The translations under genes were made by a program, and so were the position numbers. Below the pieces are notes generated by a model. The model was not told where the DNA came from, searched no databases, and saw only the letters and a list, made by a program, of their open reading frames with translations. From the NCBI GenBank assembly GCA_918807975.1, contig OU964924.1:16723695-16787694 (forward strand): DNA of 64,000 bases, in the 5' to 3' direction. Numbering within the stretch: the stretch's first letter is position 1; each line of letters begins with the position of its first letter. This document shows, piece after piece, positions 1 through 11,735 of this stretch. This DNA is from Aplidium turbinatum (lineage: Eukaryota; Chordata; Ascidiacea; Aplousobranchia; Polyclinidae).

Positions 1-216
1 AATATAAAAACATATAATCAGCATAAACAATGTGTTCAGCTAAAATTTTGTCAGCACCAGCAGCGCGGTTTATGGCAGTTTGACAAGCAAGGAACCAATT
101 GTGTCCATGTTGCAACAAAAGTTGTAATATTTATCCCTAGAAGAAATACATGAGTTAACAAATTCTTTTTCAGTGTTGGTTTTGCTAGAATTTAGCAAGG
201 AGCTGTAATGATGTTT

Positions 217-693
217 TCACATCTCAGCAATTGCTTCAGAACCTTGTGCTCCACCAACATTTACAGGAAGAGAACTCTTTTTGCAAGTAGACTTTTTTAC
301 TTTCTGCCAAAATGACTTATGTGAGCTGTACAAGTTGAGTGCTGAGGCAAGCACATTTGCTCTATGTTGTTTAGAGGCATGATTACAACGACGAAAGGCT
401 TTTTTAAACTCCTTTCGTTTGCTCTGCATCAACTCATATAGTTAACCATTTCACTGTTTCCCATTTTTCACCTACATGATGTAACTTTCTCTGGCAGTAG
501 CATGAGCTTGCTTAACATGATTATTCCAACCAGGAACAGAAAATATGTTACATTTCTTCTTCACACCAACAAAGATTTTATCAGAAGCTGCTTTGAGAGC
601 ATCAGTTATAATATTATAGAAAGAGTCTATTGAGGCAACATGAGAAGCATCTGAACAATGAGAATTATTGCATTTAATACTTTCAGTTGGCAA
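217..693 (-). pseudogene. LINE relic, endonuclease-to-RT linker region
   Basis: Two minus-strand reading blocks (693-472, then 432-217) in different frames. The first has a PGWN motif followed by VKQAHATARESY, and the second has KEFKKAFRRC. In CR1/Jockey-like LINEs these motifs lie between the apurinic endonuclease and the reverse transcriptase. No RT motif follows before the window edge, so the element is cut by the window or truncated. The frame change between blocks makes it a dead copy. Clade is not settled. Confidence 0.6.
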
Positions 694-720
694 GGAAATT
701 TGGGATAGATATTTTTAAAT

Positions 721-1850
721 ACAACAATACACATGAACAGCAATTTTTAAGCATTGCCTCAACCATAAATTAAAGGTAGCCTACTGTTTGTGAGATATTG
801 TTGTTACACTGCAAATGGCTATAGCCAGATTAGGACAAATAAAAAAGTATCAAAATTGTAGCCCTATGAAACTGCAATTTCAATTGAATTGAGATGCTGT
901 TTGATAAAAATAAACTCAACCTATTTGATCAAAACCTGGTAGTAATAGTAAGTTCACTTTTCTATTTCGGTAATTCTTAATTTGCACATGCTTTAGACCA
1001 ACAGAGCCCCACACATTCACGTTTTGCAGTAGCCGTACTATACCTAACCAAGTCACCAGTCACCACAGATTGTATCCTTCCAGCTTACGGTGACGTCACA
1101 GCGATGTTGCCGTTTTTATTTTCGCAATAGAATGAGTGTCAGATTCGCCGATGTCAACGAAAGTTTGCAAGCGTGTAACTTAGTAGCCTGTTGATATTTT
1201 TTACAATTTTCTGGTCAGGGAAGTTTGTTAGTGTCACCTTTTTGGTATCTTAGGTAAATTTCGCAAATTTATTTTTCTGTCAGAGGCACTTTAAATGTTG
1301 TTTCTATAATCCAACAGACAACCAAATTTCCAGATAGGAAAATTTTGATTTCGCTCACACAACTTTTATATTCACAAAAGTGATGTTACAATGAATAATG
1401 TGTTGTCTGGAAATTTTATGGGAGAAACAACAAAGCAAATGAAGAAAAAAACTAACCAAAATTTGAAGTGAAGAAAAAAGGAAGAAAAGACAAAGTTTGA
1501 TTTGACTGTGATTTATTAATTGGGCAGAGTTAAAGTTAAGTTGAATTGTATTTGTATTATGTAACTATATTCGTAATTATTTAATTCTGTAATTGTATTC
1601 GAAGTTAATTCATTAAACTGATTCTGTCATTAGTCATTGTTTCCATAAAATAGGTTTAAAATATAAGTCGGGAGCCCTTCTGGTGTCAGATTAGCAATTA
1701 GGATAACCCCCCTTCATAGTTAAAATCCCGCAATTTCATGTCTAACACTGGATTTTGGTCCTGCAACGTTAAAATTAAGATTGTTCATGACTTCTAAACA
1801 TTAAATGGATGTATGATCACGACATAGGCGAAGCACAATTTGACAGATTT
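721..1850. other. AT-rich non-coding DNA, nothing recognised
   Basis: No reading frame with family resemblance, no paired terminal repeats and no RNA gene seen. It contains one TAGCCTA word near 777. The region may be decayed transposon or host intergenic sequence. Confidence 0.4.
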
Positions 1851-1854
1851 TTGA

Positions 1855-2045
1855 TTTGTTTTGGAAATGCTCTCAGAGCGCACCAAATTGGAAGTGTTTT
1901 TCAAAAATTTCTGGGGGAGGCCCCAAGACCTCCCGCTGGAAGTGTTGCCTTCGGCAACACACCTTCGGGCTTCGCCCGACGGTTACGCCCTTCGTGCCTA
2001 CTACCTTGCTGCAGCATATTTCCAAGTTGCTTTCCCAACGGTTTA
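1855..2045 (+). repeat. Internal fragment of the 'GCGTAGCCA/CGTACGC' hAT-MITE family
   Basis: The stretch beginning AATGCTCTCAGAGCGCACC, with GGGGGAGGCCCC and CGGGCTTCGCCCG hairpins downstream, matches the internal part of the elements at 22633-23103 and 44598-45142. Neither terminal repeat is recognisable here, so this is an old fragment. Reading frames across it are an effect of the GC-rich hairpins. Confidence 0.6.
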
Positions 2046-2104
2046 AGCCACCGAACGCCGCTGGACATAGTCTATGTCATGACTTAGGTGTGTTTGCTTT
2101 ATAA

Positions 2105-2878
2105 AGTACCGTATTAAATTTTACTTTTAAATCACAGACCTAACCTATACCGAATACCGGTACTGCCCTGTATTGAAGCAGGCCAAGTCAAATATAGCCC
2201 ACTCGGCCTCCATAGATTCAGAGCTAATAAAACAGCATAGCCTACTGTAGCATAGCATAAGCAGCACAGCCTACTGTAGCCTACATATTCTAATTCAGTA
2301 TAATGCATAAAAACCTGAACTACGCTTTCATTTATTGGCCAATTATATGTAAAGTTGTATACTATTAGCCTTGTTGATCTTTTTGCAATAAGGTTGTTTG
2401 GAAAACAAAGGTTGTAACTTATCTTTGATTAGTTTTAAAACAAAAACGATCTGGTTTTTCTGTAAATTTGGAATTATTTGTCAACTATTTAGGCCTCAAT
2501 TAAGTATTCTAGTGACACCTGACCCTGGTTTATATTACAGCAATAGGCCTAGTATTTTTTCCTAGGCTTTTGATCTATCAATGCCAGTATGTTAAATCAA
2601 TTACATCTTGCTGCTGGTTAGAATTTGAACTGTCTGCTGATAATGTGTACAAAATCAAAATATCTACAGAGCCAAAACTGCTGACAAACTATAGCCTAAG
2701 CGAGTACAATCAGCCGACCTCTTCCGAACCTCGACTCAAACAGATCGAGTTCTCATGAACCCCGCATTAATGAGCATTACAGGCAAGAAAATATACCCAC
2801 CTAATTTTCTAATATTACACCGAGCATTCTCTGAAAGGAAATTTAAGATAGGCATACACATCCAGATATAACGTTTTG
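2105..2878. other. Unrecognised AT-rich DNA rich in AGCCTA words
   Basis: No gene or paired TIR is seen. Around 2220-2290 the words AGCCTACTGTAGC and TAGCCTA occur several times in 70 bp. A TAGGCCTA lies near 2546. Confidence 0.35.
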
Positions 2879-2886
2879 GCTATAGT

Positions 2887-3334
2887 CAGAGATGTACGTA
2901 TACGCCGTATACTTGCGGCGTAGACTTTTTGTTTACGCTAACGCTTACGGCCACATTTTTTTTTTGGATAGTTGTCGCTTGAGGCTACGCCGTAAAGTTT
3001 TCGCGTTTTTTTAGCACACTTTTTAATGTATTTTTTTCGTTACGACACGCCAATACCTTCCAGCGCTGCAGTTGATAGAATGTTTTCAATGGGCAAAGAC
3101 ATATTGAAACCAAAACGCAGCAAAATGTCAGATGAACACGTTCAGATGCTTGTGTTTCTTCGTGGAACTTCAAAATAAAACTTGTTTGTTTCGAGTGGTT
3201 TATACCGTGAATGTTTGGCACCTAGCAAACAAAATGAGTTTACGCTAGTGTATGCGCTGACGCCGTTAACTTTTTTTACAAGTTACGTTGACGCATACGG
3301 CGTCAATACTTTTTTGTATGCGCGTACATCACTG
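2887..3334 (+). mobile_element. Small non-autonomous hAT with transposase tail relic
   Basis: The ends are CAGAGATGTACG and CGTACATCACTG, a 12-bp inverted repeat with one mismatch. They are flanked by a perfect 8-bp target duplication, GCTATAGT (2879-2886 and 3335-3342). An 8-bp duplication with CA..TG ends is the hAT signature. At about 3060-3178 the plus strand still reads the hAT C-terminal dimerisation segment (VDRMFSMGKDILKPKRSKMS), so this is an internally deleted derivative. A related tail occurs at 12.4-12.6 kb. Repeats rich in GTATACGCCG sit just inside each end. Confidence 0.9.
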
Positions 3335-3342
3335 GCTATAGT

Positions 3343-4050
3343 TTATTATTGGTTACTTACATATAATGTTAGAGCTTCGGTAGAGAGTTTGTCTTGTTGA
3401 ACCATAGGCATACGAAGCCGAGCAACGTGATCAAGTTTAACATCTTCAAGTTTATTACATAAACGTAAAACTACGCAACAAATTAAGTATCGAACATACA
3501 ATGTTTTCGGTACATATAATGTTTTAGGTATGTTGCTCTCATAGTCAGATTTCTGCAGTATTGCATGCGCTTGCTCACTGCTGACATCAGAACCAAGGGC
3601 TATACATCTGCAGTAAACTATAGTACGGTACACATAACCAATGTATGCCATCGTGCAGCAGTAACTGTTGAATGCTTGAGCTAAAAACTATAAAAATATG
3701 CTGTCTACATCATCACAAGAAACACTTTCTATGCATGCAGCTTGCCAAAAGCCAACATTTTTTTTGCAACCAGAAAAGCAGGTCAAGTTAGTGCAAACAA
3801 CTGGATCTGTCTCCACAGAACAGAAGTCAAGATCTTATGTAAAAAGGTGGAGCTGCAATGTTTCACACAAGATCTTGCAAAGCAAATAAAAATATTGCCA
3901 GCATGCATGGCAGGCTTTGAGTTTGGAAAGCTTTGAAATAAATGAATATATTGTGATTGCTTTGCGATTATATATTTCAGCAGTAGCATTTTAAATGTTG
4001 GTGAATTTAACATGACAGAGTTGCATAAACAAACAAAATGTTTTATTTTT
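3343..4050. other. Non-coding DNA, nothing recognised
   Basis: Only short overlapping reading frames on both strands, none with family resemblance. No paired repeats were found. Confidence 0.35.
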
Positions 4051-4056
4051 ATTTTG

Positions 4057-4710
4057 GGGGCAACTGCATCATTTTAATTTGGGTAGTTTTATAAAAGTAA
4101 CCAAACAAAGCTAAGCAACACCACAACATTAACATTACATTCAACAGGTATAACATTTTTTGTTAAATGTTGTGGTGTTGCTTAGCTATGTCCGTTTATG
4201 GTTGAAAAAGTACTGTAACCTCTCCACCCGAATGTTTTATAAAAGTATTCACCAGATTTATATAAATTCATATTTTGTAGTTGCCCAAATCAAGATTATG
4301 CATTTATGGATATTATGAAAAAAATTAAAGACTTTGTAAATTTTGATGCCGAGGCAACTGCATCGTACCAATTTGGGCAGTTTTATAAATAGACTATGAT
4401 CAGATAATTTCATATTTTTTTGTGGACTAAATCTAAACGATACAGTTATGTGAATGGGAAAAATTACTGAATTAGTTCATTTTGGGGAAACTGCCTCAAG
4501 CTAATTTGGGCAGTTGCATAAATAGACTAATCAGTTTCATAAGATAATTTCATGTATTCAGCTGCCTAAATCAACATGATGCATTTGTGAAAATTAATAA
4601 AATTAGCTAGCCTATATAGCAAATTTTGGGTTTTGATTTGGGCAGTTTCACAAAGTATTAGAGACATATTTTGGTGGCTGCCCAAATTGGCATGATGCAG
4701 TTGGTTAAAT
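4057..4710. repeat. Alternating array of an ATTTGGGCAGTT motif
   Basis: A ~35-bp motif (GGCAACTGCATC, a few bases, then AATTTGGGCAGTTTTATAA) appears in direct form near 4057, 4350, 4487 and 4626. It appears in inverted form near 4280, 4560 and 4674 (GCTGCCCAAATTGGCATGATG). Direct and inverted copies alternate. This resembles the repeated internal motifs of the TA-flanked elements elsewhere in the window, but no clear outer ends were found. Confidence 0.65.
4109..4187. repeat. 79-bp hairpin
   Basis: AGCTAAGCAACACCACAAC at the left is answered by its reverse complement at the right, leaving a short AT-rich loop. It could be a tiny MITE or the fused ends of a larger one. No target duplication was identified. 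It sits inside the motif array. Confidence 0.7.
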
Positions 4711-5034
4711 GCATTTCGTACTACAGTTTGATCACCATGCAATACAATATATCAATACGGGTGTGCCAAATAAAATTTTTTTTTGCTTTCTCTCTCTGAT
4801 CCCTCGTTCTCGATACTGCTCATGATATGAGTGATCACCATTTGGCGAACTTCTTCCGCTTGTATTCCAGATAAAGAGATATCATTCCTACATTCCAGAT
4901 AAAGAGATAATCATTCCAACCAACGCGAAAGCAGGTAGCCTAATTCAGATGAGTCGCGCTGCCCAGAATATATACATTGTGAAACGAGATTTTTCATGAA
5001 AACAAAAAATGAGGCATAGCGCATGATTTTAAGC

Positions 5035-5133
5035 ATGACGCTTAAAATCGACAAAATAGTTGACGGCGCTATCACTTCGGTCAACTAAAAAATAAACTGA
5101 CGGCGCTAGCCTCAGCGTCAATGTACAACACTG
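5035..5133. repeat. Fragment related to the CAGTGTTGTACG hAT-MITE
   Basis: It contains TTGACGGCGCTA repeats and ends ATGTACAACACTG. This matches the right end of the complete 206-bp element at 29364-29569. The left end is missing. Confidence 0.55.
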
Positions 5134-5610
5134 CGCATTCGATATTGCGTCCCAGAAAGCTTGATATATTGAGCTGCATCTACCATACATGAGCACTGAG
5201 CAGGGTTACCATTTTAAGCAACATCTGTTGCTCCTCTTCATAGCCTGTTTGGTTGTTTTTTTGCGGATCTTTACCTTTTCACCAATCTTGTAGAAATCAA
5301 AAACATTTATATACAGTATTTTTTAAAACAATGAAAACTATTAATACAACAAAAAGTGCTCAATGCTAAGCAAAAAAGCAAAGCAGAGCGAATTAAATCA
5401 AATATAGTTATTACTATCTGAATCCTTAACAGCTTGTTTCACCTATACGGATCATCAGAAGTTCTTATTCAAATAGAATTAAGTGCTGTGATAATTCTCA
5501 TATCACAATCTTGTTTCCAACTTGCGCAGTTGGGTGGAGCAGGAGCTATGTTTCCAACTATGGCAGTAGGAAAAGGGGTCGACAGACAAAAAACTTTTCT
5601 TCACCAATTA
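5134..5610. other. AT-rich flank of element H, nothing recognised
   Basis: No gene-like sequence. It ends at the ACTTAGAA target duplication of the large hAT element beginning at 5619. Confidence 0.4.
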
Positions 5611-5618
5611 ACTTAGAA

Positions 5619-5851
5619 CAGTGGTTCTTAACCTCTACTAACCTGCCGAACCCTTACGCTAGTCTGCAAACTTTCGTTGAACCCCAAATTTTTGCTGAGT
5701 TACAAAAACAAAAATCTAATAGTCCCAGAAAAACGAGGCTTTGTTTCGGAAACAGCAATTTTTATGCCATTTTCGTGTGCAAGCAGGTATCGTTTTTTTG
5801 CTTTAACATCCACCAGAATAGAAAACGCATGCTCGCATAAATTAGTGATTA
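5619..5851 (-). pseudogene. Element H transposase, C-terminal piece
   Basis: The minus strand reads EHAFSILVDVKAKKRY and then GIKIAVSETKPRF. This is the C-terminal hAT dimerisation region, where charged KxKxR and alternating hydrophobics follow the LCE motif. The left TIR comes right after it, as expected for the 3' end of a hAT. The upstream part continues at 47750. The TA-target element at 5852 lies just beside the break. Confidence 0.75.
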
Positions 5852-6571
5852 GGGGAGACCGGGGCAAGTTGTGCAACGGGGCAAGTTGTGCAAGTCCCCG
5901 TTTGAAAGGAAATAAAGAGCGTAATGAATCTTTAACGCTGTTATTATATTTTACCTATAATGCCTTTGAAGCACGTGAATTGCAGTTATCAGTTTTTGGG
6001 CAGGTTAGACTTGATCAACGATACAAGGTGTTTAGGTCTTAGGATCTAAATTCGGATGCAAACAAAATTTTGATTTTTTGGATGCACAATAGAACTAGTC
6101 AAACTTTAGCAGTAGGGGTCAGTAGACATGTGATATAGTTGTATTTTCGCAGGTAAATTTTTTTTATACATTTGTTAGTTTTCTTGAAACTTTTTGTTCT
6201 TTAAAAAAATGTGAATGGGGCAAGTTGTGCAATTGATTACGGGGCAAGTTGTGCAACTGTAATATGGTCGTAACATGTTGCTCAACTTGCCCCTGGCGCT
6301 AGTGTTGCTCAACTTACCCCAAGGTGCTACACAGCTTGCCCACCATGGTGTTGCACAATTTGCCCCGGAAAAATATTTCGGGGCAAGTTGCGCACTCGTT
6401 ACTTAAACTTGAATACAGTGCAAAATAATAAATAAAACCAACCAGTTTTTGTCTTAAAACTTGGTTTATTAGCATGTTTTTGAAATGCGATACTTGAGTC
6501 TTCGAAAAAGTTAGTAAAATGAAAAAAAATTAGATTTGAAAAAAACCTGCTCAACTTGCCCCGGTCTCCCC
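5852..6571. mobile_element. TA-target TIR element 1 (GGGGAGACC ends, GGGGCAAGTTG repeats)
   Basis: A TA dinucleotide flanks 20-bp inverted repeats beginning GGGGAGACCGGGGCAAGTTG. Inside are many direct and inverted copies of GGGGCAAGTTGTGCA near both ends (5872-5895, 6215-6260, 6290-6395, 6550). No transposase is visible, so it is a 720-bp non-autonomous element. Repeated subterminal motifs are usual transposase-binding sites in several superfamilies. TA targets are used by Tc1/mariner and a few others, and the superfamily is not determined. Confidence 0.85.
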
Positions 6572-7311
6572 TACGAACAGAGGTGGGCAGTAGCGCGCTA
6601 CTTTTTTGGTAAAAGAGCGGTAGCGGCTCTACTTTTTAGTTGGAGTAGGGGAGCTATTTTTTTCCAAAATAGCGGGAGAGGCGCTACTTTTTTTCAGCCG
6701 CACTCCCGCTACTTTTTAATTTAAAATGAAAAAAATACTCGTTTTTTTGGCAACATTGGCGTGGTCAAGCAGCTCTATAATCGGTTTGGTTGCAAAGTTT
6801 CGGTCGTTGTGGAAGCAGTGCTTCCACTTTGAAGGATTTTATCCCGAAATCGGGATTTTTCAACGTTTCGAAGGATAAAAAAAGGAAATGAAGATAGCAA
6901 GGATTTTTAACAATTTTACAAGAAAATTTTGTCTTAAAAAGGGAATTTTTTTTTAGCAATTTTAAAGAAAATTTTATTAATACGGTATATTTATTAATAC
7001 GGAATAACGATGATCATCCGGTTTCCGTCGTCACTCACCATCCCAAATCCCCTCTCACTCTCTTTCCCATTCTCGCCTTTCTGTGGCTTGATTTCCACTC
7101 TCGCCATTTTGGGAATTGGACGTGAGTGCAGGCAGTAAGTGAGTTAGTTCTCAATTCTTTTAGTTAAAATTAGGTAATCCGTTGATTTACAGTTGAACTT
7201 GAGTAGCAATGACAAAGTTCACTGAGCTTCGACGTACAGTTAGGTACGGTATGATACGCTTATAGGCTAGTGGTATCCTTACGGTTTAGAAAAGTTAGTT
7301 ATAGCCTATGC

Positions 7312-7806
7312 CAGTGGTTTTCAACCAGGGTTTCGCGGAACCCTAAGGTTCCGCCAGTAAGTCTAGGGGTTCCGCAAGTTTACATTCACATCCGAGAGTC
7401 TACTTTATTATTATAATTAGGCTATGCATATTGTTTAAATATAATCAAATATTGATTAGGTTTGCCACTATTAATAAATTTGCTACACTTTAACACGTTC
7501 GCTGCGATCATGAATCTTTGTTGTTTTCTTGCAGTGCGATTACATTTAACTTTCTGATTTCCCGCCGCTTGTGCAAGAAACACCAGGCTCAAGTTTCTCA
7601 TTGAATTTTTTATGAGAATAAATCTAATTTTTTAAAGTTTGTATTTTTATTGTGCATATATAAATCTGAACATGAGTATTTTAATTTAATTTTATTAATC
7701 AAACGATGTTTTTTGCATAGCGCAATTAAATTATTGAACAGGGGTTCCTCGAGCTTTTGGAATGTTTCATTGGGTTCCGTTCCACCAAATAGGCTGAAAA
7801 CCACTG
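7312..7806. mobile_element. hAT MITE, CAGTGGTTTTCAACC family, copy 1
   Basis: The ends are CAGTGGTTTTCAACC and GGCTGAAAACCACTG, with a perfect 8-bp duplication GCCTATGC (7304-7311 and 7807-7814). A second copy lies at 36158-36489. The interior has a CGCGGAACCCTAAGGTTCCGCC hairpin-like start and no coding sequence. Charlie-type hATs in animals share such ends. Confidence 0.93.
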
Positions 7807-7944
7807 GCCTATGCTAACCTATTATGGTGTCATAATAATAGAGCTAGCTAGGCTGTGTATACACTATACAAGTGTACACACACAGTCAGACTGAGTCAGT
7901 ATCATGAATAGGCCTAGTATCCTAAAGTTTTTCATCAGTTTCAG

Positions 7945-9731
7945 ATGATTGTGAAGACGTGTGAACACAAAAATGATCTTAAAAGCACCTGGAGTGTTTT
8001 AAATCAGCTATTAGGGAGAAGCAAGTGCAACAAATGGTCCCGTCTAGCTGCTGGAGATAAAATCTTCACTCACAACAAAGATAAAGCTGACTACTTTAAT
8101 GAATATTTTTCTTCAATTGCCTCAAAGCTAGTTGATAAAATCCCAAACAAAACTTCACAATTTTCAGAATACCTTTCCAATCCTATTATTAAATCAATTT
8201 TTTTACAGCCCACCGCCACTCTTGAAATTAAGCAAATTCTCTCTTCCTTTCAATCCAAACTAAGTTGTGGCATTGATGAAATACCAACAAAAATTATAAA
8301 AGCTTCCCCAGACAATATACTTACTGCACTTGCACATATATTTAACCTATCCTTAACCAATGGCAAATTCATATCATCATTCAAAACATCTAAAGTAATA
8401 CCTGTATTTAAAAAAGGGAAAGCAGAAGACTGCAGTAATTATCGACCTATCAGTTTATTACCATCAATTTCAAAAGTACTTGAGAAAATAATGTACAATA
8501 GAATATACAATTTTCTAGAAGGCAATAACTTCTTCTATGGTCAGCAGTTTGGTTTCAGACAAAATCACTCAACAAGTCATGCAGCATTACATCTTGTTGA
8601 TAAAATTTCAAATGCAATTGAAAGAAAAGAAACAACACTAGGTATATTTTTGGACCTGTCCAAAGCATTTGATACTATCGATCACCACATTCTGCTAAAC
8701 AAACTTTACTATTTTGGTATTAGGGGTATAGCCCATGACTGGTTCAGAAGTTACTTACAAAACAGATTTCAAGTTGTAGAAGTATCTCACTCAATGTCTG
8801 CTAAAAGAGAAATATGTTATGGAGTACCACAAGGATCGATCCTTGGACCACTATTATTTTTAATCTATGTTAATGATTTTTCGAGATGTTTAGTACATTC
8901 TGAATCTATAATGTTTGCTGACGATACCAATTTATTCTTTTGCAGTAAAAATTATGATAAACTTTTCGAAATGGCGAATGAGGAAATGACAGGAGTAACA
9001 AATTGGTTAGCAGCAAATAAGTTATCACTAAATGTAAAAAAAACAAAATACATGTTATTCAATAATACAAATAAACTTTCAAACCTCTCTTACACACTGT
9101 CTATATGCAATCAACCCATTAAACGTGTCAACACTATTAGTTTTCTGGGCATTTTGCTGAGCGAAGACTTGTCATGGAAACCCCACATGCTATCTTTACT
9201 GCAAAAGCTTCGCAAAAACTTTGGAGTTATCTGCAAGGTTAAGCCCTACCTAAACACCAACAATTTGATTTGCCTTTACCATTCCTTAATTGAAAGCAAT
9301 CTCCGGTATTGCATAAGTGTATGGAAGCATGGTCATGTAACTGTTTTAAAAAAGCTTCAAAAGATTTGCAACAAATTTATAAAAATGATTGCAAAACATG
9401 AATCAAATCACTCTGAATCCCATAATTTCTTCACAATTGACGAACTATAGCCTACACAATAGAAACTGCAAAATTTATGTTCAAACTCAAACACAATCAC
9501 TTACCCCAATGCTTTAATTCTCTATTTCAACTTAATAACAATTTGCACTCAATATCAACCAGAAGCAACAATCACTTTTTCCTCCCCTACTTCTCCAAAA
9601 GCTTGACTCAACAATCCATTCAGTTTAGTGGAGTTAAAGTGTGGAACCATCTCCCGAAAACCATCACTGAAATTGAAACCTTTTCAATATTTTGCAGTAA
9701 CCTGAAAAAGCACTTGCGTTTTGAAAATTAA
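7945..9731 (+). pseudogene. LINE reverse transcriptase ORF with a single 5-bp insertion
   Basis: It reads linker, then RT: SCGIDEIPTKIIKAS, VFKKGKAEDCSNYRPISLLP, FGFRQNHST, GIFLDLSKAFDTIDH (motif A, catalytic Asp), GVPQGSILGPLLFL, and FADDTNLFF (motif C, catalytic FADD). A C-terminal tail reads VKVWNHLPKTITE. A stop at 9448-9450 lies inside a TAGCCTA word. Without five bases of that word, the frame runs on as DELYTIETAKFMFKLKHN to the natural stop at 9731. The start at 7945 is only the first Met of a truncated copy. The clade looks CR1/Daphne/Rex-like, by recollection only. Confidence 0.9.
9448..9454. other. TAGCCTA micro-insertion in LINE ORF
   Basis: The 7-mer replaces an expected TA in a codon context. 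Its five extra bases cause both the stop and the frame change of the RT ORF. See the finding on TA to TAGCCTA insertions. Confidence 0.75.
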
Positions 9732-10199
9732 CCTCTAACAACCTCTGCTGTAACTCTTTAATTATCTGACTGTATTATTGATTGTTGCACCAAATCCTGG
9801 TATAGCATGCCTTTCCAAATGCCACTTTTGTAAATTTATCCTACATATCATATATTACTATATTATAAAAAGGTAAAGGTGAGTCCCATACTTGAATCCA
9901 AGTGTAACATGTACCATGTTTTTAACTAACAAAATTATAGTTTAACATTTAACCGAAAATTATCAGTATTGCAAAATGCATTTCAATGCTGCAAATTCAA
10001 AACCTAACGTTCTCATAGAACATAAGTCAAGCTTCCTGTTAACAAACGCCACTCACACAGAATCTAGCTCAACACATCTGTATTTCTAATGCGACATAAC
10101 TATGAAACCGGTATAGCTTTTCCTTTGATTCTTACGATAGCTGTTATTGATGAAAAGGCTCTACCGGTATATTATGAAGTAAGCGGGGAATTGAAAAAT

Positions 10200-10640
10200 G
10201 ACAGGCATTCGGAATTTGACTAGCAAAACGAACGGACTGAATTTTAGAACGAGAAGGTTAAAATTCACGCCGGGAGAATGTCACTCACCCGACACCCGTC
10301 TCAATAAATTAAATTAGTTAGGTATTTTCTCAACTCCCCGAATACTAAAACTTGTAATATTGATAAACAATAAAATGTATGATTCTATTTAATTCGTTTG
10401 CCTTTTGTAGGAAGTCATACCCCTAGACTAGACAGCCAGAAGCCTAAATTATCCTTCTAAAGTATACTTTTAAATTAGAGACTTAGAGTCTCAATATTCT
10501 TTTAAATTATCCTTTTATTTTATAACCAAATTACGACAGTAAGTTAGGCAAAACCCTACACTGGGGGCTCGTCCGGGATACACAAGCATTGGGGGATGAG
10601 AAGAACCCTACACAAGCATTGGGGGATGAGAAGATAAGGT
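10200..10640 (+). mobile_element. LTR retrotransposon fragment: LTR end, tRNA-Pro primer site, leader
   Basis: At 10562-10579 the 18 bases TGGGGGCTCGTCCGGGAT match the primer-binding site for tRNA-Pro familiar from murine gammaretroviruses. The preceding bases finish ...CCTACA, consistent with an LTR end at about 10560. After it, a ~30-bp leader segment is tandemly repeated. The LTR start is not determined, so 10200 is a placeholder. No gag or pol is recognised. It is a broken fossil fragment. Confidence 0.6.
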
Positions 10641-11530
10641 TCTCATTATACTAAGCCATCGGCACTAACGAGAGTAGGGTGGCCAGTTCCTTTCTCTCGG
10701 CCGCCTTTACTTCAGCAATTACGCCCACCCAATTTATTACACCCTGGGTAGAGGTGACATGGGTAGAGGTACTATATTATACATTAACATATCTTACTAT
10801 ACGTATATCTTATATATTACACCCAACCGGATAAGGATGATGATTACTATCTTTACTCTTCCATGAATAAGCTACTATACCATTTTGTATAATTTAATAT
10901 TTGCCAGATAAGAATATATCACTAAGTTACTACCAGCTTGCATCTAACTACTCCCTGATTATTATAAGCTATTATGTTCGTTCAGAGGATCGCTTGACTT
11001 TTCGTAAGATTATTATTTAGGTTGGTTTGGAAAAGATGCTTGAAACAACTCAGACACTACATCCTTCATCGGCACTACCAAAGAATCTCCACCTCTCATT
11101 AGCGATACCAAAAACACTCCATCCCTCATTGACGCTATAAAAGATGATTCAACTCTTATTAAAAATACCAAAAACACGCTGCTATATCATCATGCTTCTT
11201 ATGCTCTTACATGCGCAGGAAATTAATTTAAAAAACAAAGCTTTTTTAACTATTTTATCTTGATAATGAGCTGCCATATTATGTATTTGTTCTGCAATAT
11301 ATAGGCTACTTAATATCGTTGCTGCGAACATTTTATTTCTGTATGAAATCTGTAAATAGTCCTTGTTTTGATAGTCCGTTACGTAATTTCAATATGTGTG
11401 TGTAACTGTGTATATTAGTTTGTTTTTGTGATGTTGGGTTCAGTCGTGTTCTCATTGCTTTAAGAATTGGCGCTCCAGTTGTTCCAGGAACGAGGAGGCG
11501 ACTGATTCTTAACTAATTCATCAACTTATT
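10641..11530. other. AT-rich DNA after the LTR leader, no recognised gene
   Basis: It contains a GGGTAGAGGTGACATGG segment with a nearby partial repeat (TGGGTAGAGGTACTA) and otherwise low-complexity AT sequence. It could be retroelement leader or older DNA. Confidence 0.3.
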
Positions 11531-11534
11531 TTAA

Positions 11535-11735
11535 AGTATCAGGTTTGGTGGCCGTGCTTAACTATATTTATTGATGCATATACCGCAATATTAGATCCTT
11601 TCATGCACGTCTTAAACCATTAAGGTTTTGCCACCTTTTCCTTTTGTTGGTTTTGTTACGTACTGTATTTCTTTTTCACAATATCATTTCTTTTGCATTC
11701 TGACAAAGAAAAATAAATTGAATTGAACGTTACTG
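11535..11735 (+). repeat. LINE/SINE 3' tail copy (GGTTTTGCCACCTTTTC ... AATTGAATTGAA)
   Basis: The block GGCCGTGCTTAACTAT, then TTAAACCATTAAGG and TTTTGCCACCTTTTCC, ending in AAATTGAATTGAA, recurs at 30770-31336 (plus strand, split by a SINE). A rougher reverse copy is at 36905-37020. A shared 3' end of this kind marks a LINE or its SINE partner. No coding part is attached. Confidence 0.6.

Larger units (their letters stand above)
7925..9895 (+). mobile_element. 5'-truncated CR1-like LINE
   Basis: The copy begins within the region between endonuclease and RT, so the 5' half is absent, as is usual for target-primed insertion. It runs through a nearly complete RT ORF (7945-9731) and a short 3' tail. 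No poly-A is seen. The near-intact frame suggests it is among the younger elements here. It lies directly within element J. Confidence 0.75.

Noticed and set aside
5677-6042. Plus-strand frame of 121 residues
   Set aside because: It crosses the end of element H and the start of a TA-target MITE, with no domain; accidental.
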